DNA of 64,000 nt from Cohnella mopanensis (GCF_022352055.1 NZ_JAKRWM010000001.1:372001-436000); one strand, 5' to 3'. Shown: positions 7,719-18,091, numbered from the stretch's first letter. Notes: a model not told the origin generated them from the sequence alone. Numbers and translations: made by a program.

Positions 7719-10700
7719 TTATTTCGTTAGTCTTCTACGGATGTACCAACGGCAAGAGAGAAGGGCGATGGCTGTCAGCGTGAGCGCATAACCTGCGATC
7801 GGCATAAGCGGCATCGATTCTCCGGTTTTAGGAAGTGCATTCTTACCGTCTTTACTGTCCTTACCGTTGTTCGTAGTGTGTTTGCCACCCGTTGTTCCTG
7901 ATTTTCCGTCGCCTTTCGGCTTATCTTTGTCAGGGACGGTGCCGCCTTTACCGGAACCTGAGCCGCCGTTGCCAGCGCTGCCAGTCCCCTTATCAGGCTT
8001 GTCCGTTTCCTTACCCGGTTTTTCTTTTTCTTCTTCCGGTTTCGGAATTTTCTTAAGAACAAGTCCCGCATCGATCGTTAAGTTGCGTTCACCTGATTTC
8101 AGTGTGAATTTCGCCGTATTCCCGTTCGCATCGGCATCCGAATCCGTCGCGGTAGAGCTGCCTGCATGTTTTTTCGTGAACAAGTAGCCTGTTGGGAGTT
8201 CGAATTTGATCGAATAGGTGCCCGGTAATAGTTCGTTGAATTCATAATAGCCTGGGAAACCATTGCTTCCATTAGAAGTAAGGGTGGAAGCGATTTGCGA
8301 TCCCGACGAATTGAACAAAGTCACCGCAATGCCATTCTGTCCTACTTCCGAGCTTTCTTGAATTCCGTTTCCGTTGCTGTCAATCCAGACGTAGTCGCCC
8401 ACTGAAGCTAGGGGAATGAGTCCCGCATCGAGTGTCAGATTGTTCTGTCCCGACCAGAGGTCGAAGGCTGCTGTTTTACCATCTTCGTCCGCATCCGAAT
8501 CCAGTTCGTCATTTTTTCCTGCTTTTTTAGGCGAAAGCATATATCCGTTAGGGACAATGAATTTTACGGAATATTTGCCAGGTATCAAGTCTTTGAACAG
8601 GTAGTAACCTGGCTTCTTGGTATCGGGATGATTAGCGGTAACTTTGGTAGCGATTTTAGCATTATTGATGTTATAAAGCTCAACCGTTACTCCGTTTAGT
8701 CCGCTCTCGCCGGCATCCTGTATTCCATCGGCGTTGCTATCGATCCAAACGTAATCTCCAATCGATGCCAATGGGAAAGCTCCGGCTGGAATATAGTATA
8801 CATACATGCCCGCATCGATTGTCGTGTTGTTCTCTCCCGGTGCGAGGGTGACGGGGTCAGTCGTACCGTCAAGACCGGCATTGGAATCAAGCGCAACGTT
8901 CGTTCCCGAGCTTTTCATCGTAAAAATGTTGCCTGGAAGAACTGTGAACTTGACCGAGTACGTTCCGGGAACGAGATTCGTAAAGCTATAGTAACCCGGC
9001 GAACCTGCGTTATCCGCTGTCTTCGTAGTGGCGATCAGTGTCCCACTCTCGTTAAACAGATCGACTTGAATGTCGTTTATTCCGGGTTCTCCAGCATCCT
9101 GAATTCCGTTCGCGTTCGTATCGTTCCATACGTAATCGCCTAGCGATGCCGGCAATACGATCCCAGCATCTACGGTTAAATCGTCCGAACCGGCTACTAG
9201 CGTGATGACATCGGATAATCCCGAAGCATCGACATTAGAGTCGTTTGTCGCGTCCGCACCATTCCCGCTTAAATGCGATCTTGTGAATAGATACCCGGCA
9301 GGTAGATCGAATTTGACCCTGTATTTGCCCGGATATAGATTCGAGAACAAGTATTTGCCTTGTGCGTCCGTTAATGTCGTTGCTGCCGTTCCTCCGATCA
9401 ACACCGGAGTTACTCCATCTTCGTTGAGCAAGCTCACTTTTACATTAGCGACCACCGGATCGACTGCTTCGCCGTCTTGCTGGCCGATAACGCCGCTATC
9501 AACCCATAACGTGTCGCCAAGGTTGACAAGTTCGATCAATCCGGCGTCTAACGTATGGTTGACGTCCCCGGAAGACAAGGTGACGACACCTGTCCAGCCT
9601 TGCGTTACGCCAGCGTTCGGATCCGCGTCGGAGTCGAGCGCGATGGAAGATCCGCTACCTTGTGTTGTATACAAATATCGATTGGAAGGGAGCTCGAATT
9701 TCACCCGATATTTGCCCGGAACCAAGGATTTAAAGGCGTATTTACCGTCAGTGTCCGTAATCGTCGTTACATTCGCGCCGTTAGATTGAATAGGGACTCC
9801 GTTTTCATCCAACAATGTGACAAGCACGCCTTGCACGCCGGTTTCCCCAACGTCTTGAATGCCATTGAGATTACGATCCATCCATACGAGGTCGCCCAAT
9901 TCTGCGAGCTTCACGAGGCCTGCGTCGATCGTCACGACGTGATCTCCCGGAGTGAGCGTAACCGGACCGGAAATTCCGGTTACCGTGTTCGCGTCCGAAT
10001 CGGTAGCAGGCGTTCCGGCGCCTGTTTTCGCGCGCATGTAGCCGCTAGGAAGATCGAATTTCACTTGATACGTTCCCGGAAGGAGCTTGTCGAACAGGTA
10101 TTCGCCGTTTGCGTTCGTTGTAGCCGTAACGGGTGTACCGCCGTTCATGACAGGATCGCTGTTCTGATCGAGTAGATGAACCGTCGCACCTTCGTATCCG
10201 GGTTCTCCCGGGTCTTGGATTCCGTTGTCGTTGGAATCAACCCAGACGAGATTGCCGATCGAAGCGAGCTCGACGATCCCGGCATCGATCGTATCGATGA
10301 CGTCGCCGGAGTTGACGGTTATCAAGTCAGTCTTGCCTGTTGACGTATCAGCGTCTGAATCGTTTGCCGTCGCAACGCCTGATACGTTTTTCGTTGTCAG
10401 AATGTAGAGATCGTTTGGAAGAATGAATTTTACGTAATAAGTGTCCGGCCATAGCTGATTAAATTCATAAATTCCGTTAACATCCGTCTTCGTCGTCTTG
10501 AGAAGAGTATTCGCTGCATTATATAGCTCTACCGTAATGTCTTTAACACCCGGTTCAAGGACGTGATCCGTATCCTGGATGCCATCGCCGTTCTTATCGT
10601 ACCAGACCCGGTCGCCGATTTTCGTCCGCAGGACGATCCCCGCGTCGACGTTCAAGTTCTGGGCACGGTTTAATGTAACCGTATCTGAAATTCCGGTCGT

Positions 10701-13700
10701 TTTATCCGCAGCGGAACCGGTTGCCGCGGTACCTTTGCCTTTCTCCGTAAATTCGTAGTCGGCTGGTAGATTGAAGAACTTCACCCGATAATTGCCCGGA
10801 AGCAAGTTTTCGAACAAGTAGAGTCCGTCAGAGCCAGTCGTTTGGATCGTAATCGGGTCACCGTATCCGTCGATCGTGACCGGTACTCCGGTGCCGTCCA
10901 ACAGTTGTACTTCTACGCCGCTGACATCGGGTTCACCGGAATCTTGAATACCGTTTCCGTTCGTGTCCTTCCATACTCGGTCTCCCAAGGAAGCGAGCGT
11001 TAGCACGCCTGCGTCCACCGTGAGGATGTCGTCGCCCGCAGCCAACGTAACTGCCGCGATTCCGATTTTCGTATTTGCGGTTGGAATGGCGTCGGAATCG
11101 GTGCTATTCGTGGCGGTTGCGACTTTAGGCTTCGCGAACCAATGTCCGGCAGGAAGCGTAAACCTTACTTGATAATTGCCGGGCAGAAGGTTGCTAAACT
11201 TATATAATCCTGTGCTAGTCGTCGTAATTTCGCTGATTGCAGTTCCGTAAGCATCCGAGGTGACAAGATTACCGCTGGAGTCGAGCAATGCGACCTTAAT
11301 GCCTGCGATTGGATCTTCGCCTGCATCTTGTATGCCGTTATCGTTGGCATCGAGCCAGACTTTATCTCCGACCGCAGCCAATTTCACTAACCCGGCATCT
11401 TGAATTAAGTTGTCCGTTACTTTCAATGTCACTTGATCCGTCTTGGCGGTGTTGACGTTCGCCGCCGGGACATTTACTTTAGAAGTCAGCGGATCGGCGA
11501 CATTGCCTTTGGCTGTAAATAAGTATCCGCCCGGTCTGACGAACTCGACCGTATATTTACCCGGATACAAGTTATTAAATTTGTAGTCTCCGTTTGCATC
11601 CGTTGTGGTCGTGCGATGCGCGACCGTAGTCGAAATATCGTCGTAATATAATTTAACCGATACTCCGCTAACGCCATCTTCGTCCGTATCCTGGATGCCG
11701 TCCCTATTTTTGTCCATCCAGACTTTATCGCCCAAGGAAACTAGCTTCACGATACCCGCATCGATATCGAGGTTGCTATCTCCCGGATTCGGGAGGCTAT
11801 AAACATCCGTCCGGCCAGAGGTTTGAACCGTTGGCGCATTGTTGGCGGACCTATTGACATCGGAGTCCGTTGCCGATGCTCCTTGCGCTTTCTTCGTGAA
11901 TCCATATCCTGGTGGAAGCGCGAATTCGACTTTATAGGAGCCGGGAAGCAGATTATCGAACAAATACTTGCCGTTCGCGGCTGTTGTTACCGTCCTATTC
12001 GTCGTTCCGTCGGTTTCTTTGACCGGATTGTTCGAGGAATCTAATAGATTAACGACGACTCCGGCACGCGGAGAATCGCCTGCACCGCCTTGCTGGCCAT
12101 CTACGTCGCCGTCTTCCCAAACATAGTCGCCGAGTTTCACCGGAACCACGTAACCCGCGTCGATCGTATCGATGATCTCGCCGAGTCTTAAATTAATATC
12201 ATCTGTATATCCGTTCGCATTGGCATTGGAATCCGCGTTGCGGTCGCTTCCTTTGCCTTTAAACGTCAGAATGCGAGTTCCCGATGTTTCTGGGAATTTG
12301 ACCCTGTATTTGCCCGGAAGCAAACCCGTAAATTCGTAATAGCCCGGGTTACCTCCTTTATTTGCCGTGAGCACGGTTGCCCCTTGTTTAGTCCATGCGC
12401 CGGGAGCCGTCTCTTTATAAAGCTCAACAGGAACTCCGTTCAAACCGTTCGTCGCGGCTTCGTCTTGGAGTCCGTTACCGTTGACGTCATGCCACACATA
12501 GTCGCCGATCGCGCCTTTAGGAGGGACAAGTCCCGCATCCCAAGACAGATCTTCCACCGTCGTTAGGGTGATTTGGTTCGTTACTGTCGTAGGGGAATTT
12601 CCACCTACATCAGAGTCGTTGTCGGCCGTGCTGCCCGGGCTGTTCTTCAGGGTCCAGCTCGAGAACTGATTTGCGGTATAGCCGCTCGGTAAAGTACTAG
12701 GCATATGGAACCTGACTTTGTATTTGTGGTTAGCCGTCAAGTTCGAGAACTTGTAGTAACCCGGATTGCCGTCTTTGTCGTCGCCCGTTACTGTGAATAC
12801 GGGTTGACCGAACTTCTGCACGGGCGCGTCGGCGTTCTCCGCGTCGAGCAGATCAACTCGAACGCCGTTGACGCCCCATTGCGCGCCTTCATTTTGTATG
12901 CCGTTTTCGTCAAGATCGACCCACACATAGTTTCCGAGCGAAGGAGTGTTCGGCGGGATCGGTACGATGTTCACGCCGACCTTCGGAGGTTCTGCGGCCA
13001 GGATCGCTGCGCCGTTGTTCACCTGCTTAGCTTTATAGCCGAACGAGTTCCAAGCGATTTTGGTCGTCGGCGTTCCGACAGGCGCTTTCATCGACCAGAC
13101 GATGTCGGTACTGTCCCCCGGTTGAAGGATGTAGCCGGTATTGAATATGAACTTCAAAGCCGTTACAGTCGTCAGATCGGCAGGAGGCGTTGTAGTCCAA
13201 ACGCCAGTTTCCATCTTGACGTTGTCGCTGACGCTATACTGAACAGCGACGTTCGCAATGGCCGGCACGGCATCGATCAGCACTGTACTCCACTCGGTTC
13301 CGCGGGATGAATTATCGATAACCCCGCTGTCGCCTTGTTTAGGGAGAACGTCGATGATCACGATGTCAGTAACCGGGATGTTACTTTCGTTCTTGACGGT
13401 CAGTTTGTAATCGACCCGTCCGCCTTCGGTCGTACGGGCAAGATTGGCCAAATCTCCTTTACGCCAACCGTTGTCGATAAGAGGGTCGTCAAGCTCGCCT
13501 CTAACCATTTTGACCGACGATAACTTAACGGATTCATTTACCGTGAACGGCACCATTCTCGTGACGAGAATACCGGTGTTGTTGGAATCACCTGCACGGT
13601 TCTGAGTGTCGTTATCGACCGGATTAAAGTAATAGTCGTTGAAATAAGGCTCGGTAAGGCTAGTAATTTGCGCAGCATTGTTGTAATTACCGGGACTCGT

Positions 13701-15599
13701 ATACATTTTGATCTTGGCTTCAACGTTGATGGCGTAAGATTTCCCGATCGGCAGCGTAACCGGTCCTGAGAATTTCCAACGCAGCAACGTTTCGTTTCCG
13801 CCGGCGAAGCTAGGCGTATTGGCATCTAGCGTCAATGCGGGTAAGCCTAGACCTTGGAAGTCGTCCAAGCTCCAAACAACCGAAGCGGGATCGAGTTCTT
13901 TCGGTAGCATATCGATGACGATCGGATCACGGAATACCGAGGAGCTGAACTCTTGGTTATTTTCGACCGTGATTTTAAATTTCACCGTGTCGCCGTGTTT
14001 GTAAGAGTTGCCCCCGACAATGTCCTTCTCCAGCTTGATGAGAGGACGTGCTCCCCATACACCGATGTCGGCATAATGGCTGTTATGCTTTGGAACACCC
14101 ATGAACGTATAGCGAGAGTCCGCTACATTTCGAATGATTTGGCCATTAGTTCCATCAAAATTACTGAAGCTATTCAAGGTATAAGTCAGTTGGAAATGGG
14201 AACCGGGCACCTGCGAGAAGGAGACCGGCAAACCGTTCGGGAACATGAATTTAACTCCCGTTATTTTGCTGCCCCCGACCCAAGTCGTCAAATTATCGAG
14301 CAATACAGGATTATTAGCGTCAATAATCGGTCCGGGCTGCCAATCCCCGGAATTGCTCCAAACCGGATTAGCTACGGTCGAGAACCATGCTTGGTACGTG
14401 TCGTCTGCTAAACTCGGCGTTGTGTTGATGTCGTCGAATTTAGCGGGCATGATCGATTTCAGCGTCATGTTCACGGCATTACCCGATTGCGTCTGAGTAG
14501 GTACGAGATCGATGACTTGCAAATTGTCCAAAGTGGAGTTGGATTGATTACCGATTCCATTGATGTAGAAAGTGACATCTTGGCCTGGGGAAATTTCCCT
14601 TTGGCGCTCATTCACCCATTTGTGGATGCCAATCCCGTAAGGGTCTTCAGGGATTTTCGTAAATCCATGCATAATCGAATCTTGTAACTGCGGAGCAGGA
14701 GGCTGGCCAATCGGATTGTAATCCGCCGTCGCAAGATTGATTACTTGTTTATTGTCAATGATGTCTTGATCCGTAATCGAAGGATAAGCGACATTGACGT
14801 AGAAGAGCTGGTCGTCATGGATCGGTCCGGGGATCGTCCAAGTCACCGTACGATATACGGCGTCGTATACGCTTGAAGGACTGGAGTTCAAATAGACGGC
14901 TTCGGGTGGAAGGACGTCTTGGATGACGACGTTCTCGATGTCGAGAATGCCGCGATTGGCGTTATTCCCGGTCATCAGATTATTGAAGAAAATTTCGTAT
15001 TTTGCATTGCCGGAATTGCCGGCTCCGCCAAGCGGAAGAAGCGGAGTATGCGGCATGACCATTTGTTTGGTCAGTTCCCATACGGCGACTGCAGTCGCCG
15101 TATAATCGACTGGATCTGTTTCTTGGATGAGCGTGCCGCCTTGCACGAACTTGGCGGTGGTTATCCCTTTTGTTCCGTCTTTGGTCGTAAAATGCGGATA
15201 GTGCGCATTCACTTGAAGCGTATATGTCGTTCCGGCTGCCGGCTTCGAGTAAAAGTTAAACACAATCTCGGAGCCGACCAATGAACCGGAATTAATAATG
15301 TCCTCCGGGTACACCGCATCCTCGAATACGACGTCGGCGGGTAGCGGCAGGACGATTTGCAAATCGTTGAACGTCGCTGCGGGGTCTACGCTGGAGAAGC
15401 TGAAGCTGACTTTGTAAGTAAAAGTCGACCCGGATGGACCGGTATCCGACACTTTGTTGTTCACGCTAAGATCCATCGAGATGCCGCTTACGGGAGCGGC
15501 ACTGACAGTCTGGCCCGACAGCCATGGGATGTTCCAGGCTATCGTAATTGCAAGGAATAATAAAAAGGAAGATTTCAAAATTTTCATTATTGCGTTCAT
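7719..15599 (-). CDS. Giant LPXTG-anchored surface protein with 13 SdrD-type B domains
   Basis: A 2626-residue cell-wall protein. Residues 1-35 are a signal peptide ending near TVSAAP. Residues about 40-880 contain several DUF11-like or isopeptide-type beta domains (for example VKFKITVENN and VDYKLTVKNESNIPVTDIVI). From about residue 885 to 2520 come 13 SdrD/Cna-B-like domains, each opening with a version of SLGDYVWxDxNxNGIQDxGE and spaced about 120-130 residues apart; the Asp/Asn-rich loop suggests calcium binding as in staphylococcal SdrD. A Pro/Gly/Lys/Thr-rich wall-spanning segment follows, then LPKTGES (LPKTG at 2589-2593), a hydrophobic segment and the tail RRRLTK. The sortase gene lies ten bases upstream in the same operon. 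The start is uncertain: AAGGAG is only one base from this ATG and 13 from the in-frame ATG at 15587. Likely role: adhesin or surface fibre; this is inferred. Confidence 0.95.
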   Translation of the reverse strand: MNAIMKILKSSFLLFLAITIAWNIPWLSGQTVSAAPVSGISMDLSVNNKVSDTGPSGSTFTYKVSFSFSSVDPAATFNDLQIVLPLPADVVFEDAVYPEDIINSGSLVGSEIVFNFYSKPAAGTTYTLQVNAHYPHFTTKDGTKGITTAKFVQGGTLIQETDPVDYTATAVAVWELTKQMVMPHTPLLPLGGAGNSGNAKYEIFFNNLMTGNNANRGILDIENVVIQDVLPPEAVYLNSSPSSVYDAVYRTVTWTIPGPIHDDQLFYVNVAYPSITDQDIIDNKQVINLATADYNPIGQPPAPQLQDSIMHGFTKIPEDPYGIGIHKWVNERQREISPGQDVTFYINGIGNQSNSTLDNLQVIDLVPTQTQSGNAVNMTLKSIMPAKFDDINTTPSLADDTYQAWFSTVANPVWSNSGDWQPGPIIDANNPVLLDNLTTWVGGSKITGVKFMFPNGLPVSFSQVPGSHFQLTYTLNSFSNFDGTNGQIIRNVADSRYTFMGVPKHNSHYADIGVWGARPLIKLEKDIVGGNSYKHGDTVKFKITVENNQEFSSSVFRDPIVIDMLPKELDPASVVWSLDDFQGLGLPALTLDANTPSFAGGNETLLRWKFSGPVTLPIGKSYAINVEAKIKMYTSPGNYNNAAQITSLTEPYFNDYYFNPVDNDTQNRAGDSNNTGILVTRMVPFTVNESVKLSSVKMVRGELDDPLIDNGWRKGDLANLARTTEGGRVDYKLTVKNESNIPVTDIVIIDVLPKQGDSGVIDNSSRGTEWSTVLIDAVPAIANVAVQYSVSDNVKMETGVWTTTPPADLTTVTALKFIFNTGYILQPGDSTDIVWSMKAPVGTPTTKIAWNSFGYKAKQVNNGAAILAAEPPKVGVNIVPIPPNTPSLGNYVWVDLDENGIQNEGAQWGVNGVRVDLLDAENADAPVQKFGQPVFTVTGDDKDGNPGYYKFSNLTANHKYKVRFHMPSTLPSGYTANQFSSWTLKNSPGSTADNDSDVGGNSPTTVTNQITLTTVEDLSWDAGLVPPKGAIGDYVWHDVNGNGLQDEAATNGLNGVPVELYKETAPGAWTKQGATVLTANKGGNPGYYEFTGLLPGKYRVKFPETSGTRILTFKGKGSDRNADSNANANGYTDDINLRLGEIIDTIDAGYVVPVKLGDYVWEDGDVDGQQGGAGDSPRAGVVVNLLDSSNNPVKETDGTTNRTVTTAANGKYLFDNLLPGSYKVEFALPPGYGFTKKAQGASATDSDVNRSANNAPTVQTSGRTDVYSLPNPGDSNLDIDAGIVKLVSLGDKVWMDKNRDGIQDTDEDGVSGVSVKLYYDDISTTVAHRTTTTDANGDYKFNNLYPGKYTVEFVRPGGYLFTAKGNVADPLTSKVNVPAANVNTAKTDQVTLKVTDNLIQDAGLVKLAAVGDKVWLDANDNGIQDAGEDPIAGIKVALLDSSGNLVTSDAYGTAISEITTTSTGLYKFSNLLPGNYQVRFTLPAGHWFAKPKVATATNSTDSDAIPTANTKIGIAAVTLAAGDDILTVDAGVLTLASLGDRVWKDTNGNGIQDSGEPDVSGVEVQLLDGTGVPVTIDGYGDPITIQTTGSDGLYLFENLLPGNYRVKFFNLPADYEFTEKGKGTAATGSAADKTTGISDTVTLNRAQNLNVDAGIVLRTKIGDRVWYDKNGDGIQDTDHVLEPGVKDITVELYNAANTLLKTTKTDVNGIYEFNQLWPDTYYVKFILPNDLYILTTKNVSGVATANDSDADTSTGKTDLITVNSGDVIDTIDAGIVELASIGNLVWVDSNDNGIQDPGEPGYEGATVHLLDQNSDPVMNGGTPVTATTNANGEYLFDKLLPGTYQVKFDLPSGYMRAKTGAGTPATDSDANTVTGISGPVTLTPGDHVVTIDAGLVKLAELGDLVWMDRNLNGIQDVGETGVQGVLVTLLDENGVPIQSNGANVTTITDTDGKYAFKSLVPGKYRVKFELPSNRYLYTTQGSGSSIALDSDADPNAGVTQGWTGVVTLSSGDVNHTLDAGLIELVNLGDTLWVDSGVIGQQDGEAVDPVVANVKVSLLNEDGVTPVLIGGTAATTLTDAQGKYLFSNLYPGKYRVKFDLPAGYLFTRSHLSGNGADATNDSNVDASGLSDVITLVAGSDDLTVDAGIVLPASLGDYVWNDTNANGIQDAGEPGINDIQVDLFNESGTLIATTKTADNAGSPGYYSFTNLVPGTYSVKFTVLPGNIFTMKSSGTNVALDSNAGLDGTTDPVTLAPGENNTTIDAGMYVYYIPAGAFPLASIGDYVWIDSNADGIQDAGESGLNGVTVELYNINNAKIATKVTANHPDTKKPGYYLFKDLIPGKYSVKFIVPNGYMLSPKKAGKNDELDSDADEDGKTAAFDLWSGQNNLTLDAGLIPLASVGDYVWIDSNGNGIQESSEVGQNGIAVTLFNSSGSQIASTLTSNGSNGFPGYYEFNELLPGTYSIKFELPTGYLFTKKHAGSSTATDSDADANGNTAKFTLKSGERNLTIDAGLVLKKIPKPEEEKEKPGKETDKPDKGTGSAGNGGSGSGKGGTVPDKDKPKGDGKSGTTGGKHTTNNGKDSKDGKNALPKTGESMPLMPIAGYALTLTAIALLSCRWYIRRRLTK

Positions 15600-15609
15600 G
15601 CTCCTTTTC

Positions 15610-16284
15610 CTAGTTGAATGCTTGAAGTTTAGCTTTCACGATTAATCTGTGGGTCGGGTTACGCTTAGGGTGACAAGTAATGAGCGTTAATTCCGAATCG
15701 TTGCCGTCGTTCTCGAGAACAGTTAAGTCGTCTGGCGTCACGAGCAACGTTTCCGTTACCGAGTAGCTGTACGTTCCCGCAGTGGTTTCGATGTCGATGT
15801 CGTCTCCAGGCTTAAGTTCGCCTAGCCGATTGAAATGTCGCCCAAACGTCCAGCTGCGGTGTCCGGCAAGCACGAAATTGCCGGCTTGGCCAGGCAGCCG
15901 CGACTCCACTACCGAACCTGCGCCTTTCTTGAGAGAAGAATCGTCTGCCCCCTGAACGATCGGTTCTTTGAGATCGATTGCCGCGATATTCACAGAGCCG
16001 AGCAAATGGAAGCCATCGACCTCTTTCCATTCCGGAAGCTTAACGGATTCGTCGGAATCGGTTTTGAGAGTCGTTCCCGTTGTCGCTAGTGAAGGCGCTT
16101 GTCCGCCAGGGGAGGGGGATCGAATTTCCTCGCTCCATTCGGCCAGGAGCTTGTTTTGTTTGTGGACTTGAATCTCGGAGTCTACTCGAGGAAAAACGAT
16201 TAACCCTATCCCGATCAATAGCAGCAGCCATAAAGCGATTCCCATAATCCGACCCTTAAACACAAATTTGTTAATTAATTTCAA
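15610..16284 (-). CDS. srtD: Class D-like sortase
   Basis: A membrane-anchored transpeptidase that joins LPXTG proteins to the cell wall. A single N-terminal membrane segment (IMGIALWLLLLIGIGLIVF) is followed by a spacer and the catalytic domain with His in VLAGHRSW, Cys in LITCHPKRNP and Arg in THRLIV, the sortase triad. Length (about 225 aa) and domain pattern fit class D enzymes. The TTG start at 16284 is 14 bases from GGGGAG; the internal ATG at 16245, seven bases after AAGGG, is an equally good start. The gene is first in a two-gene minus-strand operon with the LPKTG protein, so it is probably a dedicated sortase for that substrate. Confidence 0.9.
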   Translation of the reverse strand: MKLINKFVFKGRIMGIALWLLLLIGIGLIVFPRVDSEIQVHKQNKLLAEWSEEIRSPSPGGQAPSLATTGTTLKTDSDESVKLPEWKEVDGFHLLGSVNIAAIDLKEPIVQGADDSSLKKGAGSVVESRLPGQAGNFVLAGHRSWTFGRHFNRLGELKPGDDIDIETTAGTYSYSVTETLLVTPDDLTVLENDGNDSELTLITCHPKRNPTHRLIVKAKLQAFN

Positions 16285-16606
16285 TTTGTCACATCACGCT
16301 CCCCGCGTCGAAAAGTCGAAGTCTGGATATATCTACTACTATAGAATATGTTTCTATACAATTTCTGAAAAAGCGGGATTATGACACGATAAGATCAGAA
16401 ATTGTTCAGTTTATTTTGGTAAGATGAGTTTTGTTTCATAAATAATGGGTTATTGGTACTAAATTTCGAGTATATTCGACAAAATATGCCATTACCATTT
16501 AGTTACAAAGTAGTGGTATCATATCTTTAATAGGAAAACAGATAAAGAAGTCATAGAGTTGAGCGTAGGAATGAGTCTTTTTTGGTTATTAAAGGAGTAG
16601 AGAACA
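16285..16606. promoter_or_regulatory. Divergent AT-rich control region with inverted repeats
   Basis: A 322-base non-coding stretch between the sortase/Sdr operon (minus) and the polysaccharide locus (plus), much richer in A+T than its surroundings. It contains a 10-bp inverted repeat CAATTTCTGA (16359-16368) / TCAGAAATTG (16395-16404) with 26 bases between, and a tighter one, TATAGAA (16340-16346) / TTCTATA (16352-16358). These could be operator sites controlling both directions. I cannot place the promoters with confidence. The ribosome binding site AAAGGAG for the plus-strand gene lies at its right end. Confidence 0.5.
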
Positions 16607-18067
16607 ATGAAGATGTTCGACGGGGATCGCGCCAAAAATGGAGTAAAAATTGTGATTTTTGCGTTAATACTGGCTGGGCTTACGGGTTGCAACTTTTTTG
16701 GCGGTACGGGAAAATCTACCGGACAATCGAGTGCGACTAACGAGCCAAGGAAACCTAACGTCGAGTTCAACGGAGAGATGAGCAAAGTCATTCCTAACGT
16801 CTACACGGCTAGGAAGGAACTGAGCCTCACGTTCAACGGATTAGGAGACAAAAAGACAATTTTAGCTTTGTTGGACGAACTAGACAATTATCACATTAAA
16901 GCTACTTTTTTCGTTCCGGGGATGAGGGTTGCGGAAGAGCCCGATCTCGTTAAGGAAATTGTAGCCAGAGGCCATGAGATCGAAAACAATACGTTGAATA
17001 GATTGGACATGACCAAATTAAGCTATGAGCAGATGGTAGATGAAATCGGATTAAGCAACGACGTCATCAAGAAAAATACCGGTATCACTCCTAAGTATGT
17101 AAGAACCAGATCGGGCGATTATAACGACAATGTACGTTTGGCGGCAGCCTACAATGGAATGGATGCTGTAGTCGTTTACAGTATGTTCCTGCATAACTGG
17201 CAACAGGAAAGCGACGACGAAAAGGAGTTATACGTTCGCAAGTACATAAATCGTGGCGGCATTATTACGGTAGATACGGAAGAAAACAACAACGTTGTCG
17301 AATCGATTCCTATTCTGGCGAGGGCGGCGGCCGAAGTCGGATACGGCTTTATCCCGCTTAGCCAACTGATCGAGCACGGCGGTATAAGAAAGCCTTACAC
17401 GGAAATTAAAGGGTACGACGCGGTCAAGATTAACCCTAATTACAAAGACGCGAAATATAACCTGATATACGATAAGGAAACAGACAAAAAAGAGATCGCG
17501 CTAACGTTCGACGATTGGGGCACGGATTATACCATAACGAAAATTTTGGATATATTGGCCGAGCATGACGTGAAGGCGACCTTCTTCTTGCGGGCGAAGG
17601 GAGTCGAAGCGAATCCGAATTTGGCGAGAGCGATGATCGAGGGAGGTCATGATGTAGCCAATCACTCCTACACGCATCCGGTCGTAACGACATTATCGGC
17701 GGAAGCTTTGCAGGAAGATGTCGTCAAAGCCCATCAAGTGATTACGGAAGCTATCCAACAGCAACCAACGATGCTGTTCAGGCCGCCGACCGGAGAAATC
17801 GACGATCAAACGGCTAAAGTTATCGCAGCGATCGGTTACCCGGATATCGCCTTGTACGACGTCACGACGTTCGATTGGGATTCGAAAAACAGCGCGGAAG
17901 ATATCGTGAACAGCATCATGAAGCAAACCGAGAACGGAAGCGTCATCCTACTGCACATGTTGGACGATATTCATACGATCGAGGCGCTGCCTACAGCAAT
18001 CGAGCGGCTGAAGGAGAAAGGTTTTACGTTCGTTAAAATGGCGGATCTGATCGGTTTGAAGAAGTAA
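16607..18067 (+). CDS. Lipoprotein with tandem NodB (polysaccharide deacetylase) domains
   Basis: A 486-residue exported lipoprotein with lipobox LAGLTGC (Cys28). It has two NodB-like domains. The second (about residues 290-480) keeps all motifs: ALTFDDW, the metal site HSYTHP, RPPTGE and LLHM. The first (about 65-230) is clearly related but degenerate: SLTFNGLGD in place of TFDDG and HEIENNTLN in place of H-x(3)-H, so it lacks the metal ligands and is probably inactive, perhaps a sugar-binding module. It starts the plus-strand locus with a good AAAGGAG site and is followed 24 bases later by a UDP-sugar dehydrogenase. Predicted role: de-N-acetylation or deacetylation of the polymer made by the neighbouring glycosyltransferase, on the outer face of the membrane. 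Confidence 0.9.
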   Translation: MKMFDGDRAKNGVKIVIFALILAGLTGCNFFGGTGKSTGQSSATNEPRKPNVEFNGEMSKVIPNVYTARKELSLTFNGLGDKKTILALLDELDNYHIKATFFVPGMRVAEEPDLVKEIVARGHEIENNTLNRLDMTKLSYEQMVDEIGLSNDVIKKNTGITPKYVRTRSGDYNDNVRLAAAYNGMDAVVVYSMFLHNWQQESDDEKELYVRKYINRGGIITVDTEENNNVVESIPILARAAAEVGYGFIPLSQLIEHGGIRKPYTEIKGYDAVKINPNYKDAKYNLIYDKETDKKEIALTFDDWGTDYTITKILDILAEHDVKATFFLRAKGVEANPNLARAMIEGGHDVANHSYTHPVVTTLSAEALQEDVVKAHQVITEAIQQQPTMLFRPPTGEIDDQTAKVIAAIGYPDIALYDVTTFDWDSKNSAEDIVNSIMKQTENGSVILLHMLDDIHTIEALPTAIERLKEKGFTFVKMADLIGLKK

Positions 18068-18091
18068 TTGCAGGTCTAGGGGGAACGGAAA

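Noticed and set aside
9202-10175. Plus-strand frames of 195-206 residues inside the giant Sdr-like gene
   Set aside because: Shadows of the repetitive coding sequence on the other strand, without start signals or recognisable domains.
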